DNA from: Sphingobacteriales bacterium
GTDB lineage: Bacteria; Bacteroidota; Bacteroidia; Chitinophagales; UBA2359
Length of the DNA stretch: 64,000 nucleotides
Reading direction: 5' to 3'
Assembly: GCA_016706405.1 (NCBI GenBank)
Contig: JADJJT010000002.1
Coordinates: 372,001-436,000, forward strand
In this document: one piece after another, positions 63,872 through 64,000 of the stretch
Position numbering within the stretch: the stretch's first letter is position 1
How the letters are laid out: each line of letters begins with the position of its first letter
Position numbers and translations under genes: made by a program
The notes under the pieces: model-generated
Told to the model about the DNA's origin: nothing
Databases searched by the model: none
Seen by the model: only the letters and a program-made list of their open reading frames with translations

Positions 63872-64000
63872 TCACATAATTTCGATATGCGATATTAATA
63901 GTTCCTTAGCCAGTTCAACCACCATATTTTCGTCGTAGGTGGCAGGGGCGGCGCTGTAAGGGCCAGCAGTAAAATTAGCAAACATTTGGTCGGTTGCAAT
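63872..64000 (-). CDS. Partial CDS at right edge, product unknown
   Basis: The minus strand is open from the window edge to a TGA at 63872-63874, giving the last 42 residues of a protein (...TDQMFANFTAGPYSAAPATYDENMVVELAKELLISHIEIM). The clean terminator on its 3' side and the composition support a real gene. I do not recognise it; the start lies outside the window. Confidence 0.55.
   Translation of the reverse strand: MATDQMFANFTAGPYSAAPATYDENMVVELAKELLISHIEIM

Noticed and set aside
1..64000. tRNA, rRNA, CRISPR array, defence island or prophage
   Set aside because: No cloverleaf, rRNA segment, repeat-spacer array, restriction or toxin-antitoxin genes, or phage structural genes could be recognised on either strand.

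Overview
The window is chromosomal DNA of a Bacteroidota bacterium, most like the Chitinophagales/Saprospirales side of the phylum. Reasons: a gldJ locus and a gldK-gldL-gldM-gldN cluster (type IX secretion and gliding), two PorP/SprF proteins, several secreted proteins with C-terminal T9SS sorting tails, TAnnTTTG promoter -7 boxes, weak Shine-Dalgarno signals and low-to-moderate G+C. No rRNA, tRNA, CRISPR array, phage or plasmid module was seen, so this looks like core genome with one insertion sequence.

Layout. 0.2-6.4 kb: rhodanese-like exported protein, uncharacterised envelope proteins, a T9SS cargo. 6.5-12 kb (minus strand): recF, a Ycf48-like lipoprotein, a TlpA-type thioredoxin lipoprotein, an AI-2E family transporter. 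12-18.8 kb: aspartate kinase, DUF3467 protein, small membrane and lipoproteins, a TPR/PD40/OmpA protein, thiolase. 19.0-20.25 kb: an IS256/IS1249-like element with a probable 9-bp target duplication and a multiply frameshifted transposase. 20.8-25.6 kb: lytic transglycosylase, a candidate small RNA, gamma-carbonic anhydrase, amidohydrolase, a GT-C type membrane protein. 25.8-27.5 kb: acpP-fabF. 27.8-32.2 kb: a large PNGase F-like secreted enzyme and a polysaccharide deacetylase. 32.6-43.1 kb: gldJ, a DUF255 thioredoxin protein, porP/sprF, gldK, gldL, gldM, gldN. 43.3-49.5 kb (minus): two glycosyltransferases, a T9SS cargo, a TPR protein. 49.9-64 kb: envelope proteins including a barrel/coiled-coil/OmpA protein, an exported superoxide dismutase with an extra tail, a GH3-like adenylating enzyme, a second PorP/SprF, nadC, an LTA-synthase-like sulfatase, and a gene cut by the right edge.

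How it fits together: GldK/L/M/N with GldJ form the T9SS motor and periplasmic ring; PorP/SprF and OmpA-like proteins connect it to the outer membrane and wall; the 3.6, 27.8 and 45.7 kb proteins are probable cargo.

Three patterns stand out. (1) The palindrome TCCGGA (often ATCCGGAT) occurs about 87 times by hand count, roughly nine times the expectation from base composition, is concentrated between genes and absent from several probably highly expressed genes, and pairs of copies form intrinsic terminator stems. It resembles a highly iterated palindrome such as cyanobacterial HIP1. (2) Four otherwise normal genes carry single-base frameshifts, mostly one A missing from an A run, which points to consensus errors; they are annotated here as joined genes. 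(3) gldK lacks the end of its FGE-like domain; its last codons are an intrinsic terminator hairpin.
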